This document shows positions 1 through 9,599 of a DNA stretch of 64,000 nt, in pieces (position 1 is the stretch's first letter; the number at the start of each line of letters is the position of its first letter). Source of the stretch: Leptolyngbya sp. SIO1E4. GTDB taxonomy: Bacteria; Cyanobacteriota; Cyanobacteriia; Phormidesmidales; Phormidesmidaceae. The DNA is taken from NCBI GenBank assembly GCA_010672825.2, contig JAAHFU020000001.1, positions 1,922,001 to 1,986,000 on the forward strand. The letters are read 5' to 3'. A model generated the notes under the pieces. That model saw only the letters and a list, made by a program, of their open reading frames with translations. It was not told where the DNA came from and made no database searches. Both the position numbers and the translations under genes were made by a program.

Positions 1-1211
1 TAATGAGGATCCTCCTGTTGGATATCAGCGATCGCCTGCTGAACAGCCTCAGGAGTCACGGTTGGCCCGACATGTTGCCAGAGACGATGTTGCCCAACCG
101 CCTGGCAGGTGGGGAAAGTTTCCGAACTCACCCCAGCCGCTGCTAGCAATTCTAGATACTCCGTCCCCACAAACCCCACAGTCCCTACGCGACCACTGCC
201 ATGCTGACGCATTTCATGCCAGGCTCGCTTAAAGGCACTGGGGAATTCATTCATCATGACGCCCCCATTTTCGCCATCGCTGATCTGGCTCACCAGGGGC
301 GGCACCCTAATATCGCCCAACCTAGAAGGATTCAGGGTCTTCGCTTCCGCTAACGGCTGCATTTGACCCACTAACTTCGTATCCGACCCCTGGGTCTTAA
401 TTAAGGCTGTAATCTGTACAGTTTCTCCTTGAGAATTCCTTGCCACTAGGCGATGGGGCAAATGAGGTTGGTGGAGAGGCTGGCCATTCAGAGTCTCTAC
501 CGTATGCTCCTGAACCAGTAACCACTGATAGCCACACTCCAACAGCGCTTTCACGAAAGCATAGAGCGTATCTGGATGATTCGGTAGATGCATTTCGGGG
601 GGAGAAAACCCCCGCACTCGGGCTAAGGCATCCCAGCCAAACAGAGCTGCAAAATGATGCTGCCAGGCCCGCATGTGAAGTGCAACATCCGGAATGGGTG
701 TGGAAGGAACCACCGCATGGCCCCACAATGTCCCCATCCATTCGACATAGGGCTGATAAGTGGGATCACAGGTAATGCGGCGCAACTTATCTAAAATGTC
801 GTGACGCCCCATTTGCTGCAGACCCCACAGCAGCGTTCCGGAATAATCCAGCATGACACGAGGATTGCAGCCTTGTTCCACCAGTTCTGGAATGAAGTCC
901 CCCATGCGGGCATAGCAATACGCGAACGGCCCGGCATTGTGATTATCCCCTTCGTAGGGGTGGTCAAACATGTACTGCAGATTGTTGATAAGGCTGCCAT
1001 CAGGGCCAGCAGGAATCGTCGGCTGATGCATGTGCAGGGCGATCGCAAACCCCGCCTGAATATCCGACAACCGCAGGTTAGTGCGCTCTAGGAAAACGGG
1101 TTTTGAAGCTTGAGTCACTGATTGAATGCGCTCTTCCCATCCCGCCAGGGGGGGCATGCCATCAATCAAGTCAGGCAGGTGTTCAGAGGTAAACGGAGCA
1201 GCTGCAACCAT
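1..1211 (-). CDS. Glycoside hydrolase family 57 protein (3' end beyond window)
   Basis: The minus strand is open from an ATG at 1211 to the window edge, giving 403 residues without a stop. Near residue 57 it reads FAIALHMHQPTIPAG, the histidine-containing first conserved region of GH57 enzymes. It continues with YEGDNHNAG, MLDYSGTLLWG and PPEMHLP, the last probably the region of the catalytic acids. GH57 includes amylases, branching enzymes and 4-alpha-glucanotransferases, all cytoplasmic and acting on alpha-glucans. Which of these it is cannot be settled because the C-terminal part is missing. It is transcribed leftward and diverges from the radical SAM gene on its right. Family assignment is firm; the substrate is not. 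Confidence 0.85.
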   Translation of the reverse strand, partial: MVAAAPFTSEHLPDLIDGMPPLAGWEERIQSVTQASKPVFLERTNLRLSDIQAGFAIALHMHQPTIPAGPDGSLINNLQYMFDHPYEGDNHNAGPFAYCYARMGDFIPELVEQGCNPRVMLDYSGTLLWGLQQMGRHDILDKLRRITCDPTYQPYVEWMGTLWGHAVVPSTPIPDVALHMRAWQHHFAALFGWDALARVRGFSPPEMHLPNHPDTLYAFVKALLECGYQWLLVQEHTVETLNGQPLHQPHLPHRLVARNSQGETVQITALIKTQGSDTKLVGQMQPLAEAKTLNPSRLGDIRVPPLVSQISDGENGGVMMNEFPSAFKRAWHEMRQHGSGRVGTVGFVGTEYLELLAAAGVSSETFPTCQAVGQHRLWQHVGPTVTPEAVQQAIADIQQEDPH

Positions 1212-1519
1212 GAAGCCTTTAGTGCCAAAAACTTTTCTTCAGTGTCGCACCTCTAACCCTAAATTCAGACTTTTTTATACGTTTGATAAACGATATTTAA
1301 CGTTCTCTAAGCAAAGTTACATACTGAGCCTCAGAAAACGGCAGTGAAGCGGCGCTGAAGCTCCCCCGTCAGAGCTTTCAGTCCCGACCCACGCCCCCTT
1401 TGTCCGTTGAGCCTGCCAGCCTGCCAACCCCCGCCAAACCATTTCAGATTATTGCTAAGGCACTCCGACTTTTGGCAGCTGATTCAAATTGGAGAGATAG
1501 ACCTTCTCTATCAGGGTGC
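1212..1519. other. Divergent intergenic region, GH57 / radical SAM
   Basis: This 308-base stretch separates the divergent GH57 and radical SAM genes and should hold both promoters. The radical SAM frame stays open back to a TTG at 1400, but the extra 40 residues resemble nothing in the family. Around 1270-1330 the DNA is AT-rich. I see no clear operator or RNA. Confidence 0.4.
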
Positions 1520-2344
1520 ATGATGATTTGTTCGACCTCGGTTCCTGCTGTTTACGGGCCTGTGAGATCGTGGCGTTTTGGACAATCCTTGGGCATTGAT
1601 GTCATTGGGAGCATTTCAACGTGCTCTTTTAACTGTCTCTATTGCCAGCTCGGAGGCATTGAGCAAATCACGTGCGATCGTGGCTTGTTTGTCTCGACCG
1701 CTGCTCTCCAGGAGGAATTAGCCCAACAATCTTGGCAGGATATCGACGTCGTCACCTTTAGTGGCAGCGGTGAACCGACACTGGCCCTCAATTTGGGGGA
1801 AATCATCCAGATCGTGCACGAACTGACTCCCCGCCCTGTCGTCGTCCTGACCAATGGCACCCTGTTGGGAAATCTCAGCGTTCAGCAAGAACTCGCCACC
1901 GCCGACATCATTGCTGTCAAGTTAGATGCCGTCTCCTCGGATCGCTGGAGGCGAGTCAACCGCCCAGCGCCAGGTTTGCTTTTAGAAACGGTCTTGCAAA
2001 ATATGATTGCTTTTCGGGAAAAGTACAGCGGACACTTAGCCATACAGACCATGGTGATGGAACCCTGGTCTACCACTGAAGAGCAACGCTACATCGCCAT
2101 TCTCAACGCCATGCAACCTGATGAAGTTCAGCTCAATACGCCCTTGCGCCCCCGTCCCGTGACTCACTTAGTCGAGGCACGGGGCAACCATGATGCCACC
2201 CCTGATGTCACTTGGCGACACCCCCGCCATGTCACCCTAGACACCTTAAAAGCGATGGGCGATCGCCTGCAGTCAGAGCTGGCTATCCCCATCAAACTCC
2301 CTCTTGATCACTCTCGAGCCCAGACCAACATGATGGCATCATGA
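1520..2344 (+). CDS. Radical SAM protein, COG0731-like
   Basis: The protein carries the radical SAM cluster motif CX3CX2C as CSFNCLYC, which binds a [4Fe-4S] cluster and S-adenosylmethionine. It is preceded by VYGPVRSWRFGQSLGID, typical of the start of this family. Later motifs are FSGSGEPTL (the GGE-like SAM-binding strand) and VVLTNGTLL. I chose the ATG at 1520 (a second follows at 1523) because the family begins just before the VYGP motif; a TTG at 1400 would add 40 unrelated residues. The stop overlaps the next ATG (ATGA), so this gene and the NUDIX gene are probably translationally coupled. The substrate is unknown. Confidence 0.85.
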   Translation: MMICSTSVPAVYGPVRSWRFGQSLGIDVIGSISTCSFNCLYCQLGGIEQITCDRGLFVSTAALQEELAQQSWQDIDVVTFSGSGEPTLALNLGEIIQIVHELTPRPVVVLTNGTLLGNLSVQQELATADIIAVKLDAVSSDRWRRVNRPAPGLLLETVLQNMIAFREKYSGHLAIQTMVMEPWSTTEEQRYIAILNAMQPDEVQLNTPLRPRPVTHLVEARGNHDATPDVTWRHPRHVTLDTLKAMGDRLQSELAIPIKLPLDHSRAQTNMMAS

Positions 2345-2877
2345 CGAGGTGGCACCTCCGCGATCGCTTTCTGGCACTCAAGACACGCTGGTTTGCGCTC
2401 ATTGGGGAGCATTGGGACACGGAGCAGGGAATGCTGGAATACTGGCGCATAGAACGAGACCATTCTGTCGTGGTGCTCCCACTCCTGGCTGGCAGCTTTG
2501 TGCTGCCGGAGCCGATTTATCGTCCAGGTGTTGGACAAGCGACCCTCGATTTTCCAGGCGGTCGCATCGCACCAGAGCAATCTCCTAGCATTGCCGCTAC
2601 CCAGGTTTTGCAACGGGAACTAGGAATTTCAGCGGATGCCGTCGCGACCCTCACCGTCTTGAACTCGGACGGGTGGGCCATCAACAGCTCTTTTTCTAAT
2701 CAGCTGCTGTATGGCTGTATGGCAGAGTTGAAACCCGATACGGTTCCCTCAGTGCCCTATCAACACTTTTCTGTCAATTCTGAAGGTATCCAAGCCCTGA
2801 GCCAAGCCTTAACGTGTCTGCAATGTCGGGCCGTCTTGCGGGAATGGCAGGCGCGACACCTGAGCCCAGGCAGTTAA
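2341..2877 (+). CDS. NUDIX-fold protein with degenerate NUDIX box
   Basis: The 178-residue product has a NUDIX-like strand and helix around LDFPGGRIAPEQS and VLQRELGI at residues 62-86. The canonical box GX5EX7REUXEEXGU is only partly kept: the leading GG, one acidic residue and the terminal ELGI remain, while the RE pair is absent. It may therefore bind a nucleotide or similar ligand without efficient hydrolysis, or act on an unusual substrate. Its ATG overlaps the stop of the radical SAM gene by four bases, so the two are likely co-translated. Its end overlaps the end of the convergent gene on the other strand by four bases. Fold moderately sure, activity unknown. Confidence 0.65.
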   Translation: MTRWHLRDRFLALKTRWFALIGEHWDTEQGMLEYWRIERDHSVVVLPLLAGSFVLPEPIYRPGVGQATLDFPGGRIAPEQSPSIAATQVLQRELGISADAVATLTVLNSDGWAINSSFSNQLLYGCMAELKPDTVPSVPYQHFSVNSEGIQALSQALTCLQCRAVLREWQARHLSPGS

Positions 2878-3239
2878 TCTTCTGGCTTAGTTTCTAGATC
2901 TACGGTGAGTTCGTCTCGCAGCCAGTTAATAATTTGTTGACGTTCGCCTGCGGTGAGATAAAAGTGTCCAGTCTGTCGCAGACGATCATTGATATCTTCG
3001 ATATCTGCCGATGTCAATAACCCCGCTGTGGTGCCGATACTGCAGAGCAAATCATCACGACCTTGTTGATCTAAATCGTCATAACGATAGCGGGCAATTT
3101 GCTTGCTCAGGCGATCGAAGGTGTAGCTGCCCCACGCAAGCCGCTGTTTCCGCTCTTCAGGAATCCTTTCGCCAGCCGCAATCTTGGCATAATCAGTATC
3201 CAGAAGATTAAGATGGACGATGTTAGGTTGCTGACTCAC
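2874..3239 (-). CDS. Conserved hypothetical protein, 121 aa
   Basis: A soluble, charged 121-residue protein, predicted mainly helical, with no signal peptide or membrane segment. It is rich in Asp, Arg and Gln and has no cysteine cluster or catalytic motif that I recognise. It converges on the NUDIX gene with a four-base overlap of stop codons. Codon use matches the neighbours, which supports a real gene. I do not recognise the family and assign no function. Confidence 0.65.
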   Translation of the reverse strand: MSQQPNIVHLNLLDTDYAKIAAGERIPEERKQRLAWGSYTFDRLSKQIARYRYDDLDQQGRDDLLCSIGTTAGLLTSADIEDINDRLRQTGHFYLTAGERQQIINWLRDELTVDLETKPED

Positions 3240-3654
3240 AAGCAGGTAATCCTAATTTCGTCAATTTAGCCTAGCGCAAGAAACGAAGATCTCTCACTAA
3301 AAATAATGAGATTGCCAGGCTTCAATTCACAGGATAAGGTCTTTCTTCTCAAGACAAAGATACCTATCAGGAATTCTTTAGCTCCCCTTATCTGCTTTTT
3401 TGATCCAGTACCCTAGCTAGCTGCCAGTAAATTGCGGCAAAGATTCGGAATTGGCCTCACAAACGCGTAGTGAGTCAGTAGGCAGTCATACGGAGTCAAC
3501 CTGAATACTCATGGCCCCACCCCATTTATTTCCGCGAGATCACGGCTGGTGGGTCTTAAACGGTGATGCTTATAGAACTGGTTACGTGCATCACTCAGCG
3601 TATCGATTACATGACATACGTAGATAATGTTGTTGTATCCCCTGATTTAGCAAG
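3240..3654. other. Intergenic, promoter side of collagen-like gene
   Basis: These 415 bases lie between two divergent genes. They contain short AT-rich stretches but no ORF with a ribosome binding site, no strong hairpin and no match to the repeat families found elsewhere in the window. Presumably they hold the promoters of both flanking genes. Confidence 0.4.
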
Positions 3655-5022
3655 ATGAAATCTCAGGCTCCTGTTGGGCTCATTCTGGTTGCGATCGCCC
3701 TGATTACCGCAGTGCCACTAGCAGACCCCCTGCGCGGCCCTCTTATTGCGTTAGCCGATAGCATCCGCTCGTATGGCACCGATGGCTCAGCAGGGCGCAA
3801 TGGGCGCAACGGGCGCAATGGGGAAGCCGGTCGACCCCGCACCATCCGCGCCGATGGCACCCCCCAAGAGGTGTATTTAGTGGGCACCCAGGGACGTGAC
3901 GGCGAAGATGGGGAACATGGCGATCGCCCCTATTGTCGCGCCCAGCCTCGCAACGTCGAGTATGACCTGCAAGCGGCTGATGGCGGCAACGGGGGCGATG
4001 GCGGCAACGGGGGCAATGGCGGCAACGGCGGCGACGCCACCATTTACTACACCGATCCGGCGAACCTGCGCCTCACTTATGTTGATGCCCGCGGCGGGGA
4101 GCCCGGACGAGGCGGTCGCGGGGGGCTTGGTGCCGAGGGGTGCGAATGTGACGATCACGGCTGGCGTGTACAAATTTGCAACGATGGTCAGTGTGAAGAG
4201 GAACGCTACATTTGTCGCGATGGGGACGATGGTAGATATGGTCGCCATGGTCGTGATGGGTCGGTCGGTGAGCCCGGCCAAATCCAGCTAATTAATCAAT
4301 TAGAACCGCTGGCTCCGGACGCCTCAACGCAAACCCAGACCCTAGAAACCTTTCTCCAGCAATCCGTGTCGTTATCTAAAAACCTGTGGGAAACCAGAAC
4401 TGGCGCTGCAGCCCAATTGGCGGGGGGGTCTATTGTTGCAGACACCTACCAATATTATCTGGGTCGCGTTGTCGGGCAGGCTCAAGTAACGTGGGCAGCT
4501 CCGCAATCACAAGCAGCCTTCTTAGCCATGTCTCCCACCGTAGCGCTGCAAGATTCAGGGGACATTCAGTTTCAGTTTCCCGACACCCTCTGGGTAGAGG
4601 GACGTCAAGATCGCACTGATGCGGTGGCCACATACACCATCACGGGGATTGTTCGAGCTGACGATGCGACTCGCTTAGCCTTGGGCAACATGAGCGGGCA
4701 AGGGAATGACCTGACAGTAGCGGTCGTGGATCTGGCTGCAGAGTCTGACTATCTCGATACTCAGTTTGAGTTAATTTATCGCACCGCCAATGGGGATCCG
4801 CGAGACGATCGCCGACTTCGCTACAGAACTCGCTACGATGGTGAAATTCCTGCCGATCTCATTACCCGTGACAACAATCGGTTTTCATTGGCCCTAGGGA
4901 AGTTGCCCATCAACACGCGCTATTTTCGAGCGGGTACCTATGTACAGGCTGAACTGCGCATCACGCGTTCCCTCGGCACTCACTCTGCAACTCAGACTCT
5001 CAACTGGCAGAGACAGTTGTAA
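3655..5022 (+). CDS. Secreted collagen-like (Gly-X-Y) protein
   Basis: The 455-residue product starts with a hydrophobic segment (about residues 6-24, VGLILVAIALITAVPLA) acting as signal peptide or anchor. Residues 40-210 hold blocks of Gly-X-Y triplets: GSAGRNGRNGRNGEAGRP, then GRDGEDGEHGD, a GGN/GGD run, and GDDGRYGRHGRDGSVGEP. Cysteine-containing inserts (CECDD and the CNDGQCEEERYIC region) separate them. The remaining 240 residues lack triplets and look like a beta-rich globular domain. Such proteins are likely extracellular or cell-wall fibres; a structural role is inferred. It overlaps the convergent def gene by 23 bases. I do not know a named family for the C-terminal domain. Confidence 0.75.
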   Translation: MKSQAPVGLILVAIALITAVPLADPLRGPLIALADSIRSYGTDGSAGRNGRNGRNGEAGRPRTIRADGTPQEVYLVGTQGRDGEDGEHGDRPYCRAQPRNVEYDLQAADGGNGGDGGNGGNGGNGGDATIYYTDPANLRLTYVDARGGEPGRGGRGGLGAEGCECDDHGWRVQICNDGQCEEERYICRDGDDGRYGRHGRDGSVGEPGQIQLINQLEPLAPDASTQTQTLETFLQQSVSLSKNLWETRTGAAAQLAGGSIVADTYQYYLGRVVGQAQVTWAAPQSQAAFLAMSPTVALQDSGDIQFQFPDTLWVEGRQDRTDAVATYTITGIVRADDATRLALGNMSGQGNDLTVAVVDLAAESDYLDTQFELIYRTANGDPRDDRRLRYRTRYDGEIPADLITRDNNRFSLALGKLPINTRYFRAGTYVQAELRITRSLGTHSATQTLNWQRQL

Positions 5023-5545
5023 GCTGAGCCAAATATTCGGCCTCACTGATTAACTGGCGAGAATCAGCCACCCGATCCACAAATACGGTGCCTTCCAGGT
5101 GATCCTGTTCGTGTTGAAAAATGCGCGCAACAAAATCTGTGAGAACTTGTCGCTGCAGAGTGCCTGTGCGATCGCAATATTCCACCTCAATTTCTGGATA
5201 GCGATCAACCTGACCCCGTTGATCGGGCACGCTGAGGCACCCTTCCCACCCGGCTACCTGAGCATCTGCATGAGCCACTATACGCGGGTTAATCATGGCC
5301 GTAGGTGCCATCAGCGGTGCATTGGGATACCGCAAATTGGGACGCGAGGCAACAATAAATAGCCGCAGTGAAGCGCCGACCTGGGGAGCAGCAATCCCGA
5401 CCCCGTTGGTTTTCTCCGCTGTCCAGATCAGATGATTGATCAGCGTTTGGAGGCGATCGTCAATCTGCTCAACTGGTCGCGCCACTAACCGCAAACGCGG
5501 ATCCCCTAGCTGCAGTACCGATAATGCCTCTAATGCTTCACCCAT
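5000..5545 (-). CDS. def: Peptide deformylase
   Basis: All three deformylase motifs are present in order: GVGIAAPQVG, EGCLSVP (with the metal-ligand Cys) and HEQDH (two metal-ligand His and the catalytic Glu). The enzyme removes the formyl group from the N-terminal Met of new proteins in the cytoplasm, using Fe2+ or another divalent metal. At 181 residues it has normal length for bacterial deformylases. It converges with the collagen-like gene (23-base overlap of 3' ends) and lies just downstream of the protease gene on the same strand, a 51-base gap that may mean co-transcription. Confidence 0.95.
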   Translation of the reverse strand: MGEALEALSVLQLGDPRLRLVARPVEQIDDRLQTLINHLIWTAEKTNGVGIAAPQVGASLRLFIVASRPNLRYPNAPLMAPTAMINPRIVAHADAQVAGWEGCLSVPDQRGQVDRYPEIEVEYCDRTGTLQRQVLTDFVARIFQHEQDHLEGTVFVDRVADSRQLISEAEYLAQLTTVSAS

Positions 5546-5596
5546 TGTTTAGCCCTATCACCCCATCAGTCATTTTCGCCACTTACCCGATCAGGT

Positions 5597-6844
5597 CTAC
5601 CCTACAGGCATGGCCTCGGGCTGAACCGTTAACTCTACAATTTGCCCTTGTCGATTGATCTCCAGCGTTAGCGGTGCTCCAATTTCGCTGCCTTGCACAA
5701 TCGTCTGGACAGTGGCCGCTTCCCGGATCGGTTGCTCTGCCATCCTCAGGATGACATCCCCTGGCCGCAACCCGGCCTTAGCCGCCGGGGAATCACGCTG
5801 GATGCCCAAAATGACGACGCCTTCTTCTGCTTCGATCTTGAGATCCTCAGGGGCCTCAGCATTGATGACTTCACGAACAGCAGGCGTCAGCGTCCGCATT
5901 TGAATGCCCAAATAGGGATGATCAACATAGCCTTTGGCAATCAGCTCTTGGGCAATCTCCTGAGCCGTATTGATGGGAATGGCAAACCCTAATCCTTGCG
6001 CCCCGCCAATAATCGCCGTGTTAACGCCAATGACTTCTCCGCGTTCATTAAGCAGAGGACCGCCCGAATTTCCTGGATTAATCGCAGCATCTGTTTGGAT
6101 AAAGCTGACTCGTTTGTCAGGCACGCGGATTTGGGTACTGGATCGCCCCGTGGCGCTAATAATCCCAGCTGTAACCGTATTGTCAAGCCCCAGAGGATTC
6201 CCGATCGCGATCGCCCACTCTCCGGGTCGTAATTCCTCAGAATCCCCTACCGTAACCACAGGCAAATCCGATGCTTCGACCCGAATAACCGCGACATCCG
6301 TCAACGGATCTTCACCGAGCACCTCCCCTGGAAATTCACGCCCATCCTTCAAGGTGACGAGTACCTGATCAGCCCCTTCAATGACATGGGCATTGGTCAA
6401 GATTAAACCCTGGGCATCAATAATAAAGCCCGATCCAGTCCCCTGTTCTACCCGTGTTCGAGGTTCATCAGGGACACCCATATCTCCAAAGAACTGACGA
6501 AAAAACGGGTCATTAAACACGTTAGGAAAACGCTGCTCCACCGTACGAGCAGCATCAATCCGCACCACCGATGGCCCCACCCGTTCCACCGCTGCCGCAA
6601 TAAAATTACCCGCTTGCATGTGCGGAATGAGCGCTGTGTTTGACGTCGCCGGTAATTGCGCTAGGGGCATCGGTTGATTCGTCAACTCTGCTAACGTTGC
6701 TTGGGATGGGGTAGTCTGGCTGAGGAGCACCAAAGCCCCCGTCCCAAGCAACGTTAGAACACCATAGGTCGTAGCTTTGCCGTTTTGAGTACGGCCCTGA
6801 GCAGGAGACCGGGGAGTACGATTTGAGGAATTGGAAGGTCGCAT
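5597..6844 (-). CDS. HtrA/Deg-family serine protease with one PDZ domain
   Basis: A trypsin-like protease with the catalytic triad in place: His in LTNAHVIEG, Asp in DVAVIRV and Ser in GNSGGPL. A single C-terminal PDZ domain follows (GDVILRMAEQPI). Residues 25-50 form a hydrophobic segment ending in SQA, an export signal or membrane anchor, so it should act in the periplasm or thylakoid lumen. This layout fits cyanobacterial HhoA/HhoB/HtrA proteases, which handle stress-damaged proteins; I cannot say which of the three. I start at the ATG at 6844, which has GAGAG seven bases upstream, rather than the TTG at 6874. Confidence 0.93.
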   Translation of the reverse strand: MRPSNSSNRTPRSPAQGRTQNGKATTYGVLTLLGTGALVLLSQTTPSQATLAELTNQPMPLAQLPATSNTALIPHMQAGNFIAAAVERVGPSVVRIDAARTVEQRFPNVFNDPFFRQFFGDMGVPDEPRTRVEQGTGSGFIIDAQGLILTNAHVIEGADQVLVTLKDGREFPGEVLGEDPLTDVAVIRVEASDLPVVTVGDSEELRPGEWAIAIGNPLGLDNTVTAGIISATGRSSTQIRVPDKRVSFIQTDAAINPGNSGGPLLNERGEVIGVNTAIIGGAQGLGFAIPINTAQEIAQELIAKGYVDHPYLGIQMRTLTPAVREVINAEAPEDLKIEAEEGVVILGIQRDSPAAKAGLRPGDVILRMAEQPIREAATVQTIVQGSEIGAPLTLEINRQGQIVELTVQPEAMPVG

Positions 6845-7824
6845 AAGCAGTCTCTCAATAGGAATGGGCTTCAAAGGATGATGATTCGATGGTGAGCCTA
6901 GGTCATCCCGTCAACCCATGGCACCCAGTAGGAACGCACTTAGAAAATTTAGATTCAACAGACTCTGGCACAGGATTCACAGCTCAGTTACCCGCTAACT
7001 TGCAACATCGCTCCGCACCTACCCACCAAAGTCCCCGTGATACGCGCAATCACGCTGACTTTGCAATCGACTTGACGACCCAGACAAACGTGAGGTTCCT
7101 GTCTTCTAGTGTAACGAATGATGCCTGACTATTCGGCGCCATCCCTCTGTCAACTGCACCTCCGACCTACCAATACCCCATCCTGATAGCAATTGAGCTT
7201 GATAGGTCATGCAAAATGCCACCTGGCTAGAGGGGAAACCGGTGAACGCTGCCGCGATCAAGTTTTGATAGCATGGGCATCATTACAGGCAAGATTCAAA
7301 GCATTCGAAGCGGTAACCTCTATCACTGACAAGCCGGTGAAATTCCATATGCAGCGTTGACAGTTAGGGAGGCACGCTAAATGCAGATTTTCTCACTGCC
7401 TTTTAGGAGAAGATCGAGTACGCTAGTAAGTCCAAGTTGATGACTGCATCCGCTGTCCATTGGAGATACGTCTCAGGGGCAGCATCATTCAGATCCGTCA
7501 GGGCGTCTTAGGCGTTGAGCATATATTTGAGGCGTATATTCACTCGCGTTCTCCATGAGCGTTTATTTGATTGAGCACAATTTGCCCTGCAGAATACAGG
7601 GTAACAATCCCGAGGGTCTGCTGGGAACGCTCAAAACATTAGGATCTTGACTCAGGATCCAGAGAGCTGAGAGCTCCTTTGCCTGCTTCGGAGTACCGAG
7701 AGTGGCAGCATGAACAATAGCCCCAAAGAGAACGTTTCTAATGATGCCTAGAGACAGGCCATCGTTGGGCATCTTCCTGGGTGAAGGCTAGATTTAAATT
7801 CTTGGCAAGTGGTGGAGGTACGGT
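6845..7824. other. Long intergenic region upstream of dnaA
   Basis: About 980 bases without a gene I can support, between the divergent protease gene and dnaA. A 69-codon minus-strand frame at 7563-7772 has no recognised similarity. No DnaA boxes of the kind found beyond dnaA are seen here. The dnaA promoter must lie at the right end. The rest may be decayed coding sequence. Confidence 0.4.
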
Positions 7825-9207
7825 GTGGACAAGGCGCTAGATGGACTATGGGAACAGGTATTAGATCAGCTACAACACCAGCTCAGTCGTCCTACCTTTG
7901 AAACCTGGATTAAGCCAGCGCGCCCCCAAACCCTGACAGATCAGACGCTAGTCATCACAACACCAAACCCGTTTGCTCGCAACTGGCTGCAAAAGCACTA
8001 CATGGGCACGCTCTCAGCAGTGGTGCAAGACATTCTGGGGCGATCGGTAGAAATTCAGGTGGTCGTCGATGCGGGCGAGGGTATTAGCCCCAACGCCATG
8101 GGGGAAGGAGCTGCTGATGTCACCTGGCCACTCCCGATCACCAGCCCATCCACAGAAGATGCTTCTGGCTCTGATTCTCGGGTTGCGGGATTAAATCCCA
8201 AAGCTATTTTTTCGCGGTTTGTGGTCGGTGCAAACAATCGCATGGCCCATGCAGCAGCATTGGCCGTCGCCGAATCACCAGGTCGAGAATTTAATCCTTT
8301 GTTCCTCTGTGGCGGTGTCGGGCTGGGTAAGACTCATTTAATGCAGTCAATTGGGCATTACCGCCTAGAAATCAGCCACAACGCTCGTGTTTCCTACGTT
8401 TCAACCGAGCAGTTTACCAATGACCTGATTGGGGCTATCCGCAAAGACAGCATGCAACAGTTCCGGGAACGCTATCGGGCGATGGATGTTCTGCTGGTAG
8501 ATGACATCCAGTTCATTGAAGGCAAAGAATATACCCAAGAAGAGTTTTTCCACACCTTCAACACGCTCCATGAGGCTGGCAAACAAATTGTCCTAGCATC
8601 CGATCGCCCCCCCAACCAAATCCCACGCCTACAAGAACGACTCTGCTCACGATTTTCCATGGGGCTGATTGCAGATATCCAAACCCCAGATTTTGAAACT
8701 CGCATGGCGATCTTGCAAAAAAAAGCTGAATATGAAAATGTCCGGCTGCCCCGCAGTGTGATTGAGTACATTGCTTCAACCTACACGTCGAATATTCGAG
8801 AACTCGAAGGCGCTTTGATTCGGGCGATCGCCTATACCTCCATTTCTGGGCTGCCGATGACCGTTGAGAATTTGATGCCTGTACTTAACCCGGCTTCCGA
8901 GAAGGTTGAGGTCGCTCCCGAGACAGTCATCGAAACCGTTTCAGAAATGTTTGGCGTTGCCTTAGAAGACCTCAAAGGCAATTCCCGACGGCGAGAAATT
9001 AGCCTGGCTCGGCAAGTCGGCATGTATCTCATGCGCCAGCAGACTGACCTTAGCCTCCCCAAAATTGGTCATCTGTTTGGCGGTAAAGACCACACCACCG
9101 TGATGTATAGCTGCGACAAGATTGCCAAATTGATTAATAAGGATCCAGACCTCGCCCAGATGGTGCGCAAAGTCAGCGATCGCGTCAATCTCATCGAACA
9201 GTCTTAA
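7825..9207 (+). CDS. dnaA: Chromosomal replication initiator DnaA
   Basis: DnaA binds DnaA boxes at oriC and, with ATP, opens the duplex for replication. The 460-residue protein shows all four domains: an N-terminal helical domain ([22 protein letters not shown]), a variable linker, an AAA+ domain with Walker [10 protein letters not shown] (about residue 165) and Walker [10 protein letters not shown], and the DNA-binding signature [15 protein letters not shown] near residue 430. The start is GTG at 7825, with GGAGG about eight bases upstream. The following intergenic region carries a DnaA-box cluster and leads to dnaN, so this looks like the chromosomal origin. dnaA is not linked to oriC in all cyanobacteria, so the linkage is informative. 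Confidence 0.98.
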   Translation: MDKALDGLWEQVLDQLQHQLSRPTFETWIKPARPQTLTDQTLVITTPNPFARNWLQKHYMGTLSAVVQDILGRSVEIQVVVDAGEGISPNAMGEGAADVTWPLPITSPSTEDASGSDSRVAGLNPKAIFSRFVVGANNRMAHAAALAVAESPGREFNPLFLCGGVGLGKTHLMQSIGHYRLEISHNARVSYVSTEQFTNDLIGAIRKDSMQQFRERYRAMDVLLVDDIQFIEGKEYTQEEFFHTFNTLHEAGKQIVLASDRPPNQIPRLQERLCSRFSMGLIADIQTPDFETRMAILQKKAEYENVRLPRSVIEYIASTYTSNIRELEGALIRAIAYTSISGLPMTVENLMPVLNPASEKVEVAPETVIETVSEMFGVALEDLKGNSRRREISLARQVGMYLMRQQTDLSLPKIGHLFGGKDHTTVMYSCDKIAKLINKDPDLAQMVRKVSDRVNLIEQS

Positions 9208-9599
9208 TACCTCCCACGCGCTACTCTCTCAAGCCCTAATCCTCATGTTTGCCATCTCATACATTAGCCCCTGAAAGGCCTCTCAACACGAAGGCCATCA
9301 GACTCTGAATTCGCGCGGTAAAGGGTGTCTTCATCAACAATTTTTATTGATGAGTTGGCGCGGCATTCTGTAAGGTGACCAATTTGCATTCATCCCGGAT
9401 TCCAGCAGTAACAAGGGTTGCTCTCAGCGTTTAATAGCTGAATTGCTGCGATCTAAAGGCTTTTTTCTAAGAACTTATGGGCTTCTTGAATGCCTTAGAG
9501 GCATGACAGTTCATCATGTCTTTGAGCTAAACCACCGTACACCCTGGCATTGACAAGGATCTCAATCCAGCGAATCACATGCATTTTCTCAACCGCTGG
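9208..9599. other. Non-coding region left of the DnaA-box cluster
   Basis: Nearly 400 bases with no credible ORF. A short inverted repeat (TCATCAA at 9331-9337 with TTGATGA at 9347-9353) has a T-rich loop and could be a weak terminator of dnaA or part of the origin. Nothing else is recognised. Confidence 0.4.

Noticed and set aside
440-775. 111-codon plus-strand frame at the left edge
   Set aside because: Antisense to the clear GH57 gene.
3777-4290. Repeats in the collagen-like gene as a possible CRISPR or minisatellite
   Set aside because: The repetition follows codons for Gly-X-Y and is not made of equal repeats with unique spacers. No CRISPR array was seen anywhere in the window.
7563-7772. 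69-codon minus-strand frame upstream of dnaA
   Set aside because: No recognised similarity and no clear ribosome binding site; probably chance or decayed sequence.
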